A stretch of DNA of 64,000 bases from Streptomyces seoulensis (lineage in GTDB: Bacteria > Actinomycetota > Actinomycetes > Streptomycetales > Streptomycetaceae). Of this stretch, positions 32,449-40,524 are shown one piece after another (position 1 is the first letter of the stretch; each line of letters begins with the position of its first letter). Below the pieces are notes generated by a model, which worked only from the letters and a program-made list of their open reading frames with translations, was not told the origin of the DNA and ran no database searches. The stretch covers positions 4,122,853 through 4,186,852 of the forward strand of contig CP054936.1 of the NCBI GenBank assembly GCA_013364255.1, written 5' to 3'. The position numbers and the translations under genes were made by a program.

Positions 32449-32924
32449 CGGGGCGCCCCCGGCCGTCCCCGGAAGACCTGCGCACAGCGGTCGCCGAGTC
32501 GGTCTCGGTCGCCGAAGCGCTCCGCCGCCTGGGGCGATCGGACGGCAGCGGGCAACGCGCGCTCTGGCGCCGGTGGATCAGCGAGGACGGCGTCTCGACC
32601 GAACATTTCCTGGGACAGGCGCACCAGCGCGGAGGACCCGGCACAGCACGCAAGCGTCCCGAAGAAATCCTCGTCGAGCACGACGGCGAACGGCGCACCA
32701 GGACCGTGCTGCTGCGCCGCGCCCTCCGCGAGATCGGTGTGCCCGAGAACTGCGCCGAATGCGGCGTCGGGCCCGAGTGGCTCGGAGGGCCGATGACTCT
32801 GGAGGTCGACCACATCAATGGGGACTGGAGCGACGACCGGCGGGAGAATCTGCGGCTGCTCTGTCCCAACTGCCACGCCACCACGGGCACCTGGTGCCGA
32901 GGGGGCGGACGCCGAAGGCCGTAG
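32445..32924 (+). CDS. HNH endonuclease with single DNA-binding repeat
   Basis: 159 aa; ATG overlaps the upstream stop as ATGA. One N-terminal repeat (VAEALRRLGRSDGSG...RRWISEDGVSTEHFLG) resembles the two in the upstream protein. The C-terminal HNH domain keeps all ligands: CAECG, LEVDHINGDWSDDRRENL and CPNCHATT. The two HNH domains are clearly paralogous at DNA level too (GCGGCTGCTCTGTCCCAACT-like stretch). The coupling suggests the two act together or as alternatives. tRNA-Leu follows directly. Confidence 0.84.
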   Translation: MTGRPRPSPEDLRTAVAESVSVAEALRRLGRSDGSGQRALWRRWISEDGVSTEHFLGQAHQRGGPGTARKRPEEILVEHDGERRTRTVLLRRALREIGVPENCAECGVGPEWLGGPMTLEVDHINGDWSDDRRENLRLLCPNCHATTGTWCRGGGRRRP

Positions 32925-32976
32925 CCCCGTACACTGTGCCAGGCAAAACGACATCAAGCCTTATGCCCGTTTTGAG

Positions 32977-33059
32977 GCGGCCGTGTTGGAATGGCAGACA
33001 AGCGGCGCTTAGAACGCCGTGGGCGAAAGCCCGTGTGGGTTCGAGTCCCACCGGCCGCA
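32977..33059 (+). tRNA. tRNA-Leu (UAG anticodon)
   Basis: The acceptor stem GCGGCCG (32977-32983) pairs with CGGCCGC (33052-33058) and has discriminator A33059. The D-arm, a 7-nt anticodon loop CTTAGAA (anticodon TAG, reading CUA), the long variable arm GGGCGAAAGCCC and the T-arm GGGTTCGAGTCCC are all present. The class II variable arm and the TAG anticodon identify Leu. CCA is not encoded. A T-rich terminator follows. Confidence 0.93.
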
Positions 33060-33070
33060 CGCAGAGGGAA

Positions 33071-33098
33071 GGGGCCGTCCGGATGGGCGGCCCCTTTT
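33071..33098 (+). terminator. Rho-independent terminator of tRNA-Leu
   Basis: GGGGCCGTCC (33071-33080) pairs with GGGCGGCCCC (33085-33094) through one G-U and a GGAT loop. TTTT follows directly, rare in this window. Confidence 0.85.
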
Positions 33099-33105
33099 GG
33101 TGGGT

Positions 33106-33708
33106 TCAGCCCAGCAGTTCCCGTACCACCGGGACCAGTTCGCGGAAGGCCTTGCCGCGGTGGCTGATGGCGTTCTTCTCCTGGGGGGTCAGTTCCGCGC
33201 AGGTGCGGGTCTCGCCGGCCGGCTGGAGGATCGGGTCGTAGCCGAAGCCGTGGGCGCCGGCGGGCGTGTGGCGCAGGGTGCCGGGCAGGCGGCCCTCCAC
33301 GACCCGTTCCGTGCCGTCCGGGAGGGCGAGGGCCGCGGCGCAGGCGAAGTGGGCGGCGCGGTGCTCCTCGGCGATGTCGGAGAGCTGGGCCAGCAGCAGG
33401 TCCAGGTTGGCCCGGTCGTCGCCGTGACGGCCCGCCCAGCGGGCCGAGAAGATGCCGGGCGCGCCGCCGAGGACGTCGACGCAGAGGCCGGAGTCGTCGG
33501 CGACCGCCGGGAGTCCGGTGGCCTGGGCCAGGGCGTGTGCCTTGAGCAGGGCGTTCTCGGCGAAGGTGACGCCGGTCTCCTTGACGTCGGGCACTTCGGG
33601 GTAGGCGTCGGTGCCGACGAGTTCGTGGGGCAGGCCGGCGTCGGTGAGGATCGCCCGGAGTTCGGTGATCTTTCCGGCGTTGCGGGTGGCGAGGATCAGG
33701 CGGGTCAT
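33106..33708 (-). CDS. rdgB: XTP/dITP diphosphatase (RdgB/HAM1)
   Basis: 200 aa from ATG 33708; a GTG two codons upstream is an alternative. The HAM1 signature is complete: LILATRNAGKITELRAIL at the N-terminus, TFAENALLKA, ADDSGLCVDVLGGAPGIFSARWAG, GFGYDPIL, AELTPQEKNAISHRGKA. The enzyme hydrolyses non-canonical purine NTPs (XTP, ITP, dITP) to monophosphates and PPi and keeps them out of DNA and RNA. It lies in the same direction as a lipoprotein gene and rph, a common neighbourhood for rdgB. Confidence 0.94.
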   Translation of the reverse strand: MTRLILATRNAGKITELRAILTDAGLPHELVGTDAYPEVPDVKETGVTFAENALLKAHALAQATGLPAVADDSGLCVDVLGGAPGIFSARWAGRHGDDRANLDLLLAQLSDIAEEHRAAHFACAAALALPDGTERVVEGRLPGTLRHTPAGAHGFGYDPILQPAGETRTCAELTPQEKNAISHRGKAFRELVPVVRELLG

Positions 33709-33760
33709 GCCCACCAGTATCGACGCCCGCCCGCCGGTCTCCTGCTTGCGCCCGGTGCGC

Positions 33761-34168
33761 TCAGGGGGTGCAGACCTTGGTGAGTTCGCCGGCGGCGTCG
33801 GTGACGGGGCCGACGTCGGGGGTGCGGTCGCCGTCGGCGAGGGCCGTGCGGACGTTCTCCACCGCCGTGCCGAGGTCGTCGACCGCCTTGTTGACGTCCG
33901 TGTCGTCGGTCTTGTCGCCGATGCTCTTCAGGTTCCGCTCGATCGACCGCAGGGCCTGGTCGGTCCGGGCGGGGTCGTCCGCCGCGTTCCGCACCGCCTG
34001 CTGGAGGTCGGTGACGCTGTCGGCGATGGAGTCGGCGCTCTGGACGCAGTCCAGGGCCTTGTTCATCGCGTCGCAGCCAGTCAGGGCGGAGAGTGTGAGG
34101 GCGACGGCGGCCGTGGTGGCGGCGATGGCGGTACTGCGGCCCAGGCGTCGGTGGCGGCTCGCGGCCAT
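33761..34168 (-). CDS. Putative lipoprotein
   Basis: 135 aa from ATG 34168, with GGGA upstream. The signal peptide ends in the lipobox SALTGC, so the mature N-terminal Cys should be lipidated. The mature part is helical and charged (CVQSADSIADSVTDLQQAVRN, RSIERNLKSIGDKTDD, KAVDDLGTAVENVRTALAD) with a terminal Cys near the end (KVCTP) that may pair with CVQ. No domain is recognised. It stands between rdgB and rph. Confidence 0.72.
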   Translation of the reverse strand: MAASRHRRLGRSTAIAATTAAVALTLSALTGCDAMNKALDCVQSADSIADSVTDLQQAVRNAADDPARTDQALRSIERNLKSIGDKTDDTDVNKAVDDLGTAVENVRTALADGDRTPDVGPVTDAAGELTKVCTP

Positions 34169-34291
34169 GCGTGGGTTCCCTCCCCGTGTCGTGGCCGGGC
34201 GTACGGCGGTGTGCCGTGCGCCCGTATCCACAGGGACGCGGGGAGGGCGTCCGCGGGTTGCCCCTGGCGGACGCCCTTCTTGGGGCGCCCT

Positions 34292-35026
<735 letters not shown>

Positions 35027-35050
35027 GGCGCCGAGCCTAGCCTCCCGTGC

Positions 35051-35112
35051 GCGAGGGGCTCCTCCCGCGGTGGGAAGAGCCCCTTGCGAGTGAACCGCGG
35101 TGCGCGGTTCAC
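35051..35112 (-). terminator. Two tandem terminator hairpins after nagF
   Basis: The first hairpin has arms 35051-35061 and 35077-35087 with an inner TCCC/GGGA stem. The second has perfect 10-bp arms GTGAACCGCG (35090-35099) and 35103-35112 with a 3-nt loop. Both lie between the nagF stop and rph. Confidence 0.7.
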
Positions 35113-35116
35113 GGAT

Positions 35117-35350
35117 TCACATCATGTCTTCGATCTCGGCCGCGATGGGGTCGGCGTCGGTGCCGATGACGACCTGGATGGCGCTGCCCATCTTGACGAC
35201 GCCGTGGGCGCCGGCGGCCTTGAGGGCGGCGTCGTCGACCAGCGAGGGGTCGTGGACCTCGGTGCGCAGGCGGGTGATGCAGCCCTCGATCTCGTCGATG
35301 TTGTCGATGCCGCCGAGTCCGGCGACGATCTTCTCAGCCTTGCTGGCCAT
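35117..35350 (-). CDS. nagF: PTS EIIB component, GlcNAc-type
   Basis: 77 aa from ATG 35350. A stand-alone EIIB domain: AEKIVAGLGGIDNIDEIEGC24ITRLRTEV places the phosphorylated Cys24 in the standard position, followed by VDDAALKAAGAHGVVKMGSAIQVVIG. It transfers phosphate from EIIA to the incoming sugar on EIIC. In Streptomyces the GlcNAc permease is split, with NagF as EIIB and NagE1/NagE2 as EIIC; the divergent neighbours here match that. Transcription should be under DasR through the dre site at 35470-35485. Confidence 0.88.
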   Translation of the reverse strand: MASKAEKIVAGLGGIDNIDEIEGCITRLRTEVHDPSLVDDAALKAAGAHGVVKMGSAIQVVIGTDADPIAAEIEDMM

Positions 35351-35469
35351 GTTCCTTCTCCCTGATCCGAACCGCTTGGTCGCAGTAACCCACAGTTGGC
35401 CCATCTTCGCGAGCGGTCGCGCCGTGGGTGTGCCGATGATGGCGTTCACGACGGCGGAACCGTCCGCCG

Positions 35470-35485
35470 ACTGGTCTACACCACC
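35470..35485. promoter_or_regulatory. dre (DasR operator) in the nagF-nagE1 intergenic region
   Basis: ACTGGTCTACACCACC differs at few positions from the DasR responsive element consensus ACTGGTCTAGACCACT. It lies between the divergent nagF and nagE1 genes, where it could repress both. Confidence 0.82.
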
Positions 35486-35524
35486 GTCGGTGCGGTGGCC
35501 AAACGCGGTGCGGGGAGGACGTCC

Positions 35525-36820
35525 ATGAGTGCCGACGGCGCGCGGATCGGGCCTTCCTCGCTGCGGACGCGCTGGAACACGCTGTTCCAGGGCTTGCAGA
35601 AGATGGGCCGCAGCTTGCAGTTGCCGATCGCGGTGCTGCCGGCGGCGGGCATCCTGAACCGGCTGGGGCAGCCGGACGTGTTCGGGAAGGACGGTCTGGG
35701 CTGGACCGCCGTGTCGAAGGTGATGGCGGGGGCGGGCGGTGCGCTGCTGGACGGTCAGCTGGGGCTGCCGCTGCTGTTCTGCGTGGGCGTGGCCATCGGG
35801 ATGGCGAAGAAGGCGGACGGTTCGACGGCGCTGGCGGCGGTGGCGGGTTTCCTCGTCTACTACAACGTGCTGCGCCAGTTCCCGGTGGACTGCCCGGCGG
35901 GCGCGCGGGTGATCGCGACGGGGTGCCAGGCGGCCGACGGCACGGCGACGCCGTTCACGTACCAGAATCCGGGGGTGTTCGGCGGGATCGTGATGGGGCT
36001 GCTGGCGGCCTACTTCTGGCGGCGGTTCCACCGGACGCGGCTGGTGGACTGGCTGGGCTTCTTCAACGGGCGCCGGCTGGTGCCGATCGTCATGGCGTTC
36101 GTGGCGATCCTGTTCGCGGCGCTGTGTCTGTGGGTGTGGCCGCCGGTGGGGCGCGGTCTGGAGAGTTTCAGCGACTGGCTGAGCGACGCGGGGGCGTGGG
36201 GCGCGGGCATCTTCGGGCTGGCGAACCGGGCGCTGCTGGTGATCGGGCTGCACCAGTTCCTGAACGTGCCCATCTGGTTCCAGTTCGGCAGTTACACGAA
36301 GCCGGACGGGTCGGTGGTGCACGGTGACATCAACATGTTCCTGGCGGGCGATCCGCACGCGGGGCAGTTCACCTCGGGGTTCTTCCCGATCATGATGTTC
36401 GCGCTGCCCGCGGCGGCGCTGGCGATCACGCACACCGCGCGGCCGGAGCGGCGCAAGGAGGTGGGCGGGCTGATGCTGTCGGTGGCGCTCACGTCGTTCG
36501 TCACGGGGATCACGGAGCCGCTGGAGTACTCGTTCCTCTTCATCGCGCCGGTGCTGTACGCGGTGCACGCGGTGCTGACGGGGGCGTCGATGGCGGTGAC
36601 GTGGGCGCTGGGGGTGCACGACGGGTTCAGCTTCTCGGCGGGGCTGATCGACTACGTCATCAACTGGAACCTGGCGACCCGGCCGTGGGGGATCATTCCG
36701 ATCGGGCTGTGCTTCGCCGCGGTGTACTACGCGGTCTTCCGGTTCGCGATCACGCGGTTCGATCTGCGGACTCCGGGGCGTGAGCCGGAGGACGAGGTCG
36801 AGGACACCACGAAGGCGTGA
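35525..36820 (+). CDS. nagE1: PTS EIIC permease, GlcNAc/glucosamine-type
   Basis: 431 aa from ATG 35525. About eight to ten membrane segments. EIIC motifs include LQKMGRSLQLPIAVLPAAGIL near the start, VGVAIGMAKKADGSTALAAVAGFL, WLGFFNGRRLVPIVMAF and GITEPLEYSFLFIAPVLY, the sugar-binding Glu region. No EIIB or EIIA domain is fused. It is about 70 percent similar by eye to the adjacent nagE2. In S. coelicolor the paralogue nagE2, not nagE1, is the main GlcNAc permease (literature recollection), so this copy may be redundant or take other amino sugars. Confidence 0.87.
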   Translation: MSADGARIGPSSLRTRWNTLFQGLQKMGRSLQLPIAVLPAAGILNRLGQPDVFGKDGLGWTAVSKVMAGAGGALLDGQLGLPLLFCVGVAIGMAKKADGSTALAAVAGFLVYYNVLRQFPVDCPAGARVIATGCQAADGTATPFTYQNPGVFGGIVMGLLAAYFWRRFHRTRLVDWLGFFNGRRLVPIVMAFVAILFAALCLWVWPPVGRGLESFSDWLSDAGAWGAGIFGLANRALLVIGLHQFLNVPIWFQFGSYTKPDGSVVHGDINMFLAGDPHAGQFTSGFFPIMMFALPAAALAITHTARPERRKEVGGLMLSVALTSFVTGITEPLEYSFLFIAPVLYAVHAVLTGASMAVTWALGVHDGFSFSAGLIDYVINWNLATRPWGIIPIGLCFAAVYYAVFRFAITRFDLRTPGREPEDEVEDTTKA

Positions 36821-36960
36821 GCACCGGTCGTCCGGCGGGGTCCGAGACCGGTCCGCGATCGCCCCGACACCGGGCGGTGACCGCCCGCGCGGACCCGTAC
36901 GCGGCGTAGTGATTCCGTAGCGGATTCGCGGGTTCCTTACGCCACCTTCATCGTGCTACA

Positions 36961-36993
36961 ACAGGTCTACACCACTGAGTGGTGTAGACCACC
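36961..36993. promoter_or_regulatory. Paired dre sites forming a 27-bp inverted repeat before nagE2
   Basis: ACAGGTCTACACCACT (36961-36976) and AGTGGTGTAGACCACC (36978-36993) are two DasR-type sites in opposite orientation. GGTCTACACCACT and its exact complement form a 13-1-13 palindrome. Location 22 bp upstream of the nagE2 start implies tight repression. Confidence 0.85.
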
Positions 36994-37014
36994 ACCCGAT
37001 GGAGGACGGACGTT

Positions 37015-38268
37015 ATGAGCACCGCCACCGCCGAACAGAAGGCGGCGCCCGCGAAGAAGCGGGGTTCAGGCCTGTTCCAGGGCCTGCAGAAGATCGGCCG
37101 GAGCCTGCAGCTGCCGATCGCCGTGCTGCCGGCGGCGGGCATCCTGCTGCGCCTGGGCCAGGCGGATGTGCACGACAAGCTGAACCTGCCCGACAAGGTC
37201 ACGGCGGTGTTCGCGACGGCCGGCGGTGCCATCTTCGACAACCTGCCGCTGCTGTTCTGCATCGGTGTGGCGATCGGCTTCGCCAAGAAGGCCGACGGCT
37301 CCACCGCGCTGGCCGGCCTCGTCGGCTTCCTGGTCTACAGCAACGTGCTGAAGGCGTTCCCGGTCACCGAGGCGAAGGTGCAGGCGGGCGCGGACATAGC
37401 CGCCACCTACAACAATCCCGGTGTCCTCGGCGGCATCATCATGGGTCTGCTGTCGGCGGTGCTGTGGCAGCGCTACCACCGCAAGAAGCTGGTCGACTGG
37501 CTCGGCTTCTTCAACGGCCGCCGTCTGGTGCCGATCATCATGGCCTTCGTCGGCACCGCGATGGGCGTCGTCTTCGGCCTGATCTGGAAGCCGATCGGCG
37601 AGGGCATCTCCAACTTCGGCGAGTGGATCACCGGCCTGGGCGCCCTCGGCGCCGGCCTGTTCGGTCTGATCAACCGCGCGCTGCTCCCGGTCGGCATGCA
37701 CCAGTTCGTCAACACCGTCTCGTGGTTCCAGATCGGCGACTTCAAGAACGCGGCCGGTGAGGTCGTCCACGGTGACCTGAACCGCTTCTTCGCCGGTGAC
37801 CCGACCGCCGGCCAGTTCATGTCCGGCTTCTTCCCGATCATGATGTTCGGCCTGCCGGCCGCCGCGCTGGCGATCGCGCACTCCGCCCGCCCCGAGCGCC
37901 GCAAGGCCGTGACGGGCATGATGATCTCGCTCGCGCTGACCTCGTTCGTCACCGGCGTGACCGAGCCGATCGAGTTCGCGTTCATGTTCATCGCCCCGCT
38001 GCTGTACGCGATCCACGCGGTGCTGACGGCCGCGTCCATGGCGATCACCTGGGCGCTCGGCGTGCACGCCGGCTTCACCTTCTCGGCCGGCTTCATCGAC
38101 TACGCGCTGAACTGGAACCTGGCGACCAAGCCCTGGCTGATCATCCCGATCGGCCTGGTGTTCGCGGCGGTCTACTACTTCCTCTTCCGCTTCGCCATCA
38201 CCAAGTTCAACCTCCCCACCCCGGGCCGTGAGCCCGACGAGGAGGTCGAGGACCTCACCAAGGCGTGA
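37015..38268 (+). CDS. nagE2: PTS EIIC permease for N-acetylglucosamine
   Basis: 417 aa; ATG 37015 follows GGAGGA. EIIC-type membrane protein with LQKIGRSLQLPIAVLPAAGILLRLG, IGVAIGFAKKADGSTALAGLVGFL, WLGFFNGRRLVPIIMAF, GVTEPIEFAFMFIAPLLY. It imports and phosphorylates GlcNAc together with NagF and the general PTS proteins. Regulation by DasR is read directly from the paired dre sites. A strong terminator (38284-38327) follows. The repeated nagE1-nagE2 pair reflects an old tandem duplication. Confidence 0.9.
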   Translation: MSTATAEQKAAPAKKRGSGLFQGLQKIGRSLQLPIAVLPAAGILLRLGQADVHDKLNLPDKVTAVFATAGGAIFDNLPLLFCIGVAIGFAKKADGSTALAGLVGFLVYSNVLKAFPVTEAKVQAGADIAATYNNPGVLGGIIMGLLSAVLWQRYHRKKLVDWLGFFNGRRLVPIIMAFVGTAMGVVFGLIWKPIGEGISNFGEWITGLGALGAGLFGLINRALLPVGMHQFVNTVSWFQIGDFKNAAGEVVHGDLNRFFAGDPTAGQFMSGFFPIMMFGLPAAALAIAHSARPERRKAVTGMMISLALTSFVTGVTEPIEFAFMFIAPLLYAIHAVLTAASMAITWALGVHAGFTFSAGFIDYALNWNLATKPWLIIPIGLVFAAVYYFLFRFAITKFNLPTPGREPDEEVEDLTKA

Positions 38269-38283
38269 GTCCCGCCGCAGTGT

Positions 38284-38327
38284 GACGAGGCCCCCCGAGC
38301 CGGAGAAACCGCTCGGGGGGCCTCGTC
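38284..38327. terminator. 17-bp-arm bidirectional terminator after nagE2
   Basis: GACGAGGCCCCCCGAGC (38284-38300) and its exact complement (38311-38327) with a 10-nt loop. It separates the convergent nagE2 and MBL-fold genes. Confidence 0.85.
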
Positions 38328-38355
38328 GTACCGTCGTCGCACGGCCCGCGCGGAC

Positions 38356-39108
38356 TCAGATCTCGTACGTCGCTCCCGGCGCCGCCAGCGCCACCGGACC
38401 GGGGTAGGCGGCGCGGGCGTGGTCCAGGTTGATCTGCGGGTCGGTCCACGGGGGGATGTGGGTGAGGACCAGGCTGCGCACCCCGGCGCGGGCGGCGGCC
38501 TCGCCGGCCTCGCGGCCGTTGAGGTGCAGGTCGGGGATGTCCTCCTTGCCGTCCGTGAAGGCGGCCTCGCACAGGAACAGGTCCGCGTCGCGGGCGAGTT
38601 CGTCCAGGGCCTCGCTGACGCCGGTGTCGCCCGAGTACGTCAGCGTCCGGCCGCCGTGCTCGATGCGGATGGCGTACGCCTCCACCGGGTGGGCCACCCG
38701 CTCGGTGTGCACGGTGAAGGGGCCGATCTCGAACGTGCCCGGCTTGACCGTGTGGAAGTCGAAGACCTCGCTCATGGAGGAGGCGGAGGGGGTGTCGGCG
38801 TAGGCGGTGGTCAGGCGGTGCTCGGTGCCCTCGGGGCCGTAGACCGGGAGCGGGTCGCAACGGCCGCCCTCGTGGCGGTAGTAGCGCGCGACGAAGTAGA
38901 CGCACATGTCGATGCAGTGGTCGGCGTGCAGATGGCTCAGGAAGACGGCGTCGAGGTCGTAGAGACCGCAGTGGCGCTGCAACTCGCCCAGGGCGCCGTT
39001 GCCCATGTCGAGGAGCAGCCGGAAGCCGTCGGCCTCTACGAGGTAGCTCGAACAGGCCGATTCCGCGGACGGGAACGACCCCGAGCAGCCGACGACGGTG
39101 AGCTTCAT
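38356..39108 (-). CDS. MBL-fold metallo-hydrolase
   Basis: 250 aa from ATG 39108 with GGAGG 10 nt upstream. The beta-lactamase fold motifs are present: VVGCSGSFPSAESACSSYLVE, LLLDMGNGALGEL, FLSHLHADHCIDM (HxHxDH zinc ligands), YSGDTGVSEALDEL (Asp ligand) and LVLTHIPPW (His ligand). It resembles RNase Z / phosphodiesterase-like members. The RNase Z flexible arm is missing, so a cyclic-nucleotide or other phosphodiester hydrolase is more likely than tRNA processing. Substrate unknown. It lies convergent to nagE2. Confidence 0.87.
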   Translation of the reverse strand: MKLTVVGCSGSFPSAESACSSYLVEADGFRLLLDMGNGALGELQRHCGLYDLDAVFLSHLHADHCIDMCVYFVARYYRHEGGRCDPLPVYGPEGTEHRLTTAYADTPSASSMSEVFDFHTVKPGTFEIGPFTVHTERVAHPVEAYAIRIEHGGRTLTYSGDTGVSEALDELARDADLFLCEAAFTDGKEDIPDLHLNGREAGEAAARAGVRSLVLTHIPPWTDPQINLDHARAAYPGPVALAAPGATYEI

Positions 39109-39320
39109 GAAGCAGAAACCTCCGCTGGCGGGATGGATACAGAAGGTGACGGGGGTCGTGCGGTCCGTCGAGCGTAAGGCGCGAAACGGCTGGTCGCTCC
39201 TCCGGCAAGGGCGGTTGTGGGCGAACTCACCTGCGGTGTCACCGGTTCGGCTGGACGTGGGGCGCATGAGGTACGCGAGAGGGCGCGCGCCGAGTCTCGC
39301 GCGCCGGTAACGTCGTCCTT

Positions 39321-39776
39321 ATGGACACGTCCTGGTGGCTGGCGCTCGCGGCGGTGGTGCTGTTGGCGCTCGTCGCCACGCTTGTCGACGGGTGGGGGCG
39401 GGGCCGCCGGCCCGCGGGCCGCAGAACGCGCCCACCGGGGCGGCCGGAGGGCCGGGCGGCCGCGGCGCGGCCGCGCCCGGCGGAGATCTGGTGGGCCAAC
39501 GTGCCCTACGAGGACGGTCCCGGCTCCAAGGACCGGCCGTGCCTGGTGCTGTCGGTGCACGGCAAGCGGGCCCGGGTCGCCAAGATCACCAGCAAGTTCC
39601 ACGACGAGCGGGCCGGGGTGATCCCCCTGCCGCCCGGCTCGGTGGGGGACGGACAGGGGCGGACCAGCTTCCTGGAGACCGACGAGGTGCGCGAGGTGCC
39701 GGTGTGGGACTTCCGGCGCCGGGTGGGGGTCGTGGACCCGGTCCTGTGGGACCAGGTGCGCTACCTGGCCGGCTGA
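39321..39776 (+). CDS. Membrane-anchored PemK/MazF-like protein
   Basis: 151 aa from ATG 39321. An N-terminal helix (WWLALAAVVLLALVATLVDGW, residues 5-25) with an Arg/Pro-rich linker precedes a PemK/MazF fold (AEIWWANVPYEDGPGSKDRPCLVLS, VAKITSKFHDE, FLETDEVREVPVWDF, VDPVLWDQVRYL). PemK proteins are usually cytosolic mRNA interferases with an antitoxin next to them. No antitoxin gene is adjacent and the membrane helix is unusual. Whether it keeps RNase activity is not known; the basic catalytic residues cannot be fixed by eye. Similar anchored PemK proteins seem conserved in Streptomyces. Confidence 0.78.
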   Translation: MDTSWWLALAAVVLLALVATLVDGWGRGRRPAGRRTRPPGRPEGRAAAARPRPAEIWWANVPYEDGPGSKDRPCLVLSVHGKRARVAKITSKFHDERAGVIPLPPGSVGDGQGRTSFLETDEVREVPVWDFRRRVGVVDPVLWDQVRYLAG

Positions 39777-39806
39777 ACCGCGGCCCGGGGGCCGCGGGTA
39801 CGGCGC

Positions 39807-40358
39807 TCATGGCCGGGTCACCTTCACGGTGACCGTCCACTCCTGGATGCCCTTGCAGGAGATCTTTCCGGGGGCGGTCGCGCACAGCGGGCGGGAGGCG
39901 GACAGGCGGGCGGTGCCGGGGGTGGGCGCGGTGAACGCGGCGAGGGCGTCGCCGGGCAGGATCACGATGCCGGCGTTGGTTCCCTTGAGGATGCCGCCGT
40001 CGGCCCGGACCGGGCTCCAGGGACGTTCCTTGGTGCCGTCCAGGTTCATCCGCACCGACCCGCCGGCGGTCAGGCACACGGTCCGCCCGGAGTCGGCGGC
40101 GGTCAGCTCGACGTGCCGCACGCAGTCGGACGGGGAGCCGGAGGCCGTGGGGGAAGCCGAGGCCGTGGGGGAGGCGGACGGTGATCCGGAGGCCGGCGCG
40201 GACGCCGTGCCGCTCGACGCCCCTGGACCGCCGCCCTTGCCGTCGTCGTCCTGCGTGCCGCAGCCGGCGAGCAGCAGGGCCGCGGCGACGGCTGCCGCCG
40301 CCGTGGCGGCGAGGGTGCCGCGGTGGTGCGTGCGCGTGGTGAGCGTCGTACGGCGCAT
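39807..40358 (-). CDS. Secreted lipoprotein with Ser/Ala/Pro/Thr-rich linker
   Basis: 183 aa from ATG 40358. A signal peptide with lipobox ALLLAGCG gives an N-terminal lipidated Cys. A linker with PSASPTASASPTASGSPS repeats (about 48-78) leads to a compact domain: CVRHVELTAADSGRTVCL, GGSVRMNLDGTKERPW, CATAPGKISC, ending WTVTVKVTRP. Four Cys are likely disulfide-bonded. No known domain recognised. Same strand as the S53 protease gene, but separated by a strong hairpin. Confidence 0.74.
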   Translation of the reverse strand: MRRTTLTTRTHHRGTLAATAAAAVAAALLLAGCGTQDDDGKGGGPGASSGTASAPASGSPSASPTASASPTASGSPSDCVRHVELTAADSGRTVCLTAGGSVRMNLDGTKERPWSPVRADGGILKGTNAGIVILPGDALAAFTAPTPGTARLSASRPLCATAPGKISCKGIQEWTVTVKVTRP

Positions 40359-40459
40359 GGGGCGTCCGCCTTTCGTCGACCCGGTCGTCGGGTGTCCAGT
40401 GCCCTGATGCCGGTGTGACGTTCCTCCAGCACATCAGGATCCCTCCCCCGGCGCACGCC

Positions 40460-40491
40460 GGGGCCCCGGCCGCTGTGCCGGCCGGGGCCCC
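40460..40491 (-). terminator. Terminator after the S53 protease gene
   Basis: GGGGCCCCGGCCG and its complement form a 13-bp stem (40460-40472 with 40479-40491) around a 6-nt loop. It lies between the S53 and lipoprotein genes on the minus strand. Confidence 0.75.
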
Positions 40492-40524
40492 TGCCCGCGT
40501 GGTGCGGGTCGTGCGAGGCGTGGA

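Noticed and set aside
32977..33059. tRNA-Leu as an attB site with a nearby integrated element
   Set aside because: No integrase, excisionase or direct repeat of the tRNA 3' end was found in the window. The HNH genes are upstream, not downstream, of the tRNA.
39781..40360. Antitoxin for the PemK-like protein in the neighbouring gene
   Set aside because: The neighbour on the opposite strand is a lipoprotein with signal peptide, not an antitoxin; none was found upstream either.
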